A stretch of 64,000 nucleotides of DNA. It comes from Oceanobacillus salinisoli (GTDB taxonomy: Bacteria; Bacillota; Bacilli; Bacillales; Amphibacillaceae). The notes under the pieces are model-generated. The model searched no databases. It was not told the origin of the DNA and saw only the letters and a program-made list of their open reading frames with translations. How positions within the stretch are numbered: position 1 is the first letter of the stretch; the number at the start of each line of letters is the position of its first letter. Made by a program: the position numbers and the translations under genes. This document shows positions 62,502 to 64,000 of this stretch, in pieces. The stretch is taken from the NCBI RefSeq assembly GCF_009733865.1, contig NZ_WOFB01000028.1, positions 1-64,000 of the forward strand. Direction: 5' to 3'.

Positions 62502-63315
62502 TTGCATTTTCCCTCCGTTTCCACGGCTTCCTGCTAGAGGCTTCTTCCACTAAAGATAAATGGGCGTTAAGCATGTTACGCAGTATTTCCTCATTGATGT
62601 CTCTATGTAATTCCCCGTTTTTGGTACAGGAAATAGAGCCTGTTTCTTCGGAGACAACAATGGTTAAAGCATCAGTTACCTCACTTATTCCCATTGCAGC
62701 ACGGTGTCTCGTTCCTAATTCCTTTGAAATAAACGGACTTTCTGATAAAGGAAGGTAACAAGCTGCAGACATGATTTTTCCATCCTTTATAATCACCGCA
62801 CCATCATGAAGTGGTGTATTTGGAGTAAAGATATTGGTTAATAACTGATGAGTAAGGTCGCCATCTACGCCTATCCCTGTTTCCATATACTCTCCAATTC
62901 CGGTTTCCCCCTCAATGGTAATTAAAGCTCCTATGCGCCTCTTTGCCATGTAATTACAGGATTGTATAATTGCTTCAATATTTCTCCCAACAATCTCTTC
63001 TTCCGCCTTGGAACTTCGAGAAAAAAGATTACCTCTCCCTAATTGCTCCAGTGCCCTTCTTAACTCAGGCTGGAAGAGGATAATGATGGCCAAAAATCCC
63101 CAAATTAGAGCTTGATTCGTCAACCATTGTAATGTTTGCAAATTAAAAACATTACTAATAGCCCATACAAGTAATACAACGGCGATCCCCTTTAAAAGCT
63201 GAATTGCCTTCGTACCTCGTATCAGCATCATCAATTTATATAATACATACCAGACGAGAGCAATATCTACGCCTATTCTAAGTAGATCAAAAAGATCTAA
63301 TCCCCCATCAAGCAT
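62494..63315 (-). CDS. cdaA: Diadenylate cyclase CdaA
   Basis: Synthesises the second messenger c-di-AMP from two ATP. 273 residues: three N-terminal transmembrane helices (within 1-82), then the DAC domain with DGA (171-173, LHDGAVII) and RHR (203-205, TRHRAAMG) motifs. The start is the ATG at 63315 after AAAGGA; the GTG two codons upstream is too close to it. It follows rsiW with 200 bases between them, as in B. subtilis, where sigW-rsiW lies ahead of this operon. Confidence 0.95.
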   Translation of the reverse strand: MLDGGLDLFDLLRIGVDIALVWYVLYKLMMLIRGTKAIQLLKGIAVVLLVWAISNVFNLQTLQWLTNQALIWGFLAIIILFQPELRRALEQLGRGNLFSRSSKAEEEIVGRNIEAIIQSCNYMAKRRIGALITIEGETGIGEYMETGIGVDGDLTHQLLTNIFTPNTPLHDGAVIIKDGKIMSAACYLPLSESPFISKELGTRHRAAMGISEVTDALTIVVSEETGSISCTKNGELHRDINEEILRNMLNAHLSLVEEASSRKPWKRRENANG

Positions 63316-63517
63316 GCTCACACATCCTTTTTACCGAGAAAATTTAAATAAGAAGTTTTATTTATATAGTATGAGTCTAATTATAACATAAATACATTAG
63401 TAGAGATAAAGCGAATGCGCACGAGCTTGCTTGAATTTTATATCATATTATTCACCCATCATTCCACTCGTCTTTTATGTATTTAAAAGCGAACAGGAAA
63501 TCGCCTTCTCATACTAC

Positions 63518-64000
63518 CTATTCTAAGGAAAAGACTTTTTCGAATAAGGTTTTAGCTTGATACCATAACCATTCAAACATACGATCAACAGAATTAATTT
63601 CTCCGTTAATTTCACCTACAGATGCCATTAAACTCTCCCCACTGACGGCTTCCTCTTCAATGAGTTTACCATTTATGATGGTTACATCCCCATCTATCGT
63701 CCCTTTGACAATTAAATTGCCATTTTTAACAACTAGATTATCATCAACGACTACCCCTTCTGGCACAATAACGGTATCGCCCTGAACAATCAGGTTTTCC
63801 TGCTTAGATACAACTAATTCACCGTCTTGATTCCACTGAGTAAACATACCACTTAACATAAAAATAAAAAAGATTGCCGCGGCTGTAACGATGGGGTGCC
63901 TTTTAAACCAACGTTTATATTTCATTCCATTCTTTTCTTTAGGTAATCTGCTCATGACATGGTTTGTAAAATCAGAAGGTGCCCGAACACTTTCTGAACT
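63518..64000 (-). CDS. rsiW: Anti-sigma-W factor RsiW, 5' truncated by the window edge
   Basis: The reading frame stays open to the window end (SSESVRAPSDFTNHVMSRLP and on), so the ATG at 63955 is internal and the gene starts beyond 64000. The visible part has the RsiW linker, one transmembrane helix (RHPIVTAAAIFFIFMLSGMF) and the extracytoplasmic domain rich in VVVKNGNLIVKGTIDGDV-like repeats. RsiW holds sigma-W inactive until site-1/site-2 proteolysis. Position before cdaA is the Bacillus order. The zinc anti-sigma domain is not visible here. Confidence 0.9.
   Translation of the reverse strand, partial: SSESVRAPSDFTNHVMSRLPKEKNGMKYKRWFKRHPIVTAAAIFFIFMLSGMFTQWNQDGELVVSKQENLIVQGDTVIVPEGVVVDDNLVVKNGNLIVKGTIDGDVTIINGKLIEEEAVSGESLMASVGEINGEINSVDRMFEWLWYQAKTLFEKVFSLE

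Noticed and set aside
63518-63955. Complete 145-residue protein starting at 63955
   Set aside because: The frame is open to the window edge and the upstream residues continue the RsiW pattern, so it is a truncated rsiW.

Overview
The window looks like chromosomal DNA from a low-GC Firmicute of the family Bacillaceae, probably an Oceanobacillus/Virgibacillus-like genus. The reasons are the low GC content, strong AGGAGG-type ribosome binding sites with frequent TTG/GTG starts, sigma-A promoters with 17-base spacers, and Bacillus-type gene orders: glgBCDAP, cdaA-cdaR-glmM-glmS behind rsiW, ywnA-ywnB, and yfkAB, yugU, yugN and ykuK homologues. Genus-level placement is an inference. No phage, conjugative element, intact insertion sequence, CRISPR array or obvious biosynthetic cluster is visible.

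Layout. 1-480: 5' end of a 16S rRNA gene (minus strand) with its leader and two tandem promoters. 481-6066: an UppS-like prenyltransferase, a DUF4173 membrane protein, a PadR regulator coupled to a HAAS-type membrane protein, and a FetAB-type ABC exporter. 6065-12001: a stress/detoxification stretch (ywnA-ywnB, a MarR regulator with an MhqD-like hydrolase, a Ca2+/cation antiporter, then a CatE-like ring-cleaving dioxygenase followed by a luciferase-like oxidoreductase). 12378-18339: DUF3891 protein, MscS channel, YfkAB radical SAM protein, catalase, AroD. 18640-19380: a decayed patch with Uma2 and nucleotidyltransferase remnants. 19388-24902: ABC-2 exporter with its TetR regulator, RocD, EcsC. 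25644-28866: GTP cyclohydrolase II, RibD, HAD phosphatase and a GntR regulator, with no FMN riboswitch. 29157-32098: BrnQ and an aminotransferase. 32493-43100: glycogen operon glgBCDAP and a divergent pullulanase. 43422-51824: patatin, luciferase-like enzyme, a long tandem repeat array, methyltransferase, ketopantoate reductase-like protein and several conserved small proteins. 52127-53475: a repeat-rich, gene-poor patch with a second Uma2 pseudogene. 53476-64000: asparagine synthetase, an ECF sigma/anti-sigma pair with its own promoter, and the c-di-AMP/cell-wall amino sugar cluster (rsiW partial, cdaA, cdaR, glmM, glmS with its glmS ribozyme).

Collaboration. GlgC/D, A and B make glycogen, and GlgP plus the pullulanase degrade it. 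GlmS and GlmM feed UDP-GlcNAc synthesis, and CdaA/CdaR make and control c-di-AMP. The GCH II-RibD-HAD operon covers the consecutive steps from GTP to 5-amino-6-ribitylaminouracil. Regulators sit next to likely targets with recognisable operators, notably a matched TGTAA-N9-TTACA site before both ywnA and ywnB.

Most unusual content: a ~0.79 kb array of about 40 copies of a 20-base unit with 58-base higher-order structure (45.46-46.25 kb), a 42-base tandem array (32.13-32.38 kb), and four families of dispersed intergenic repeats.
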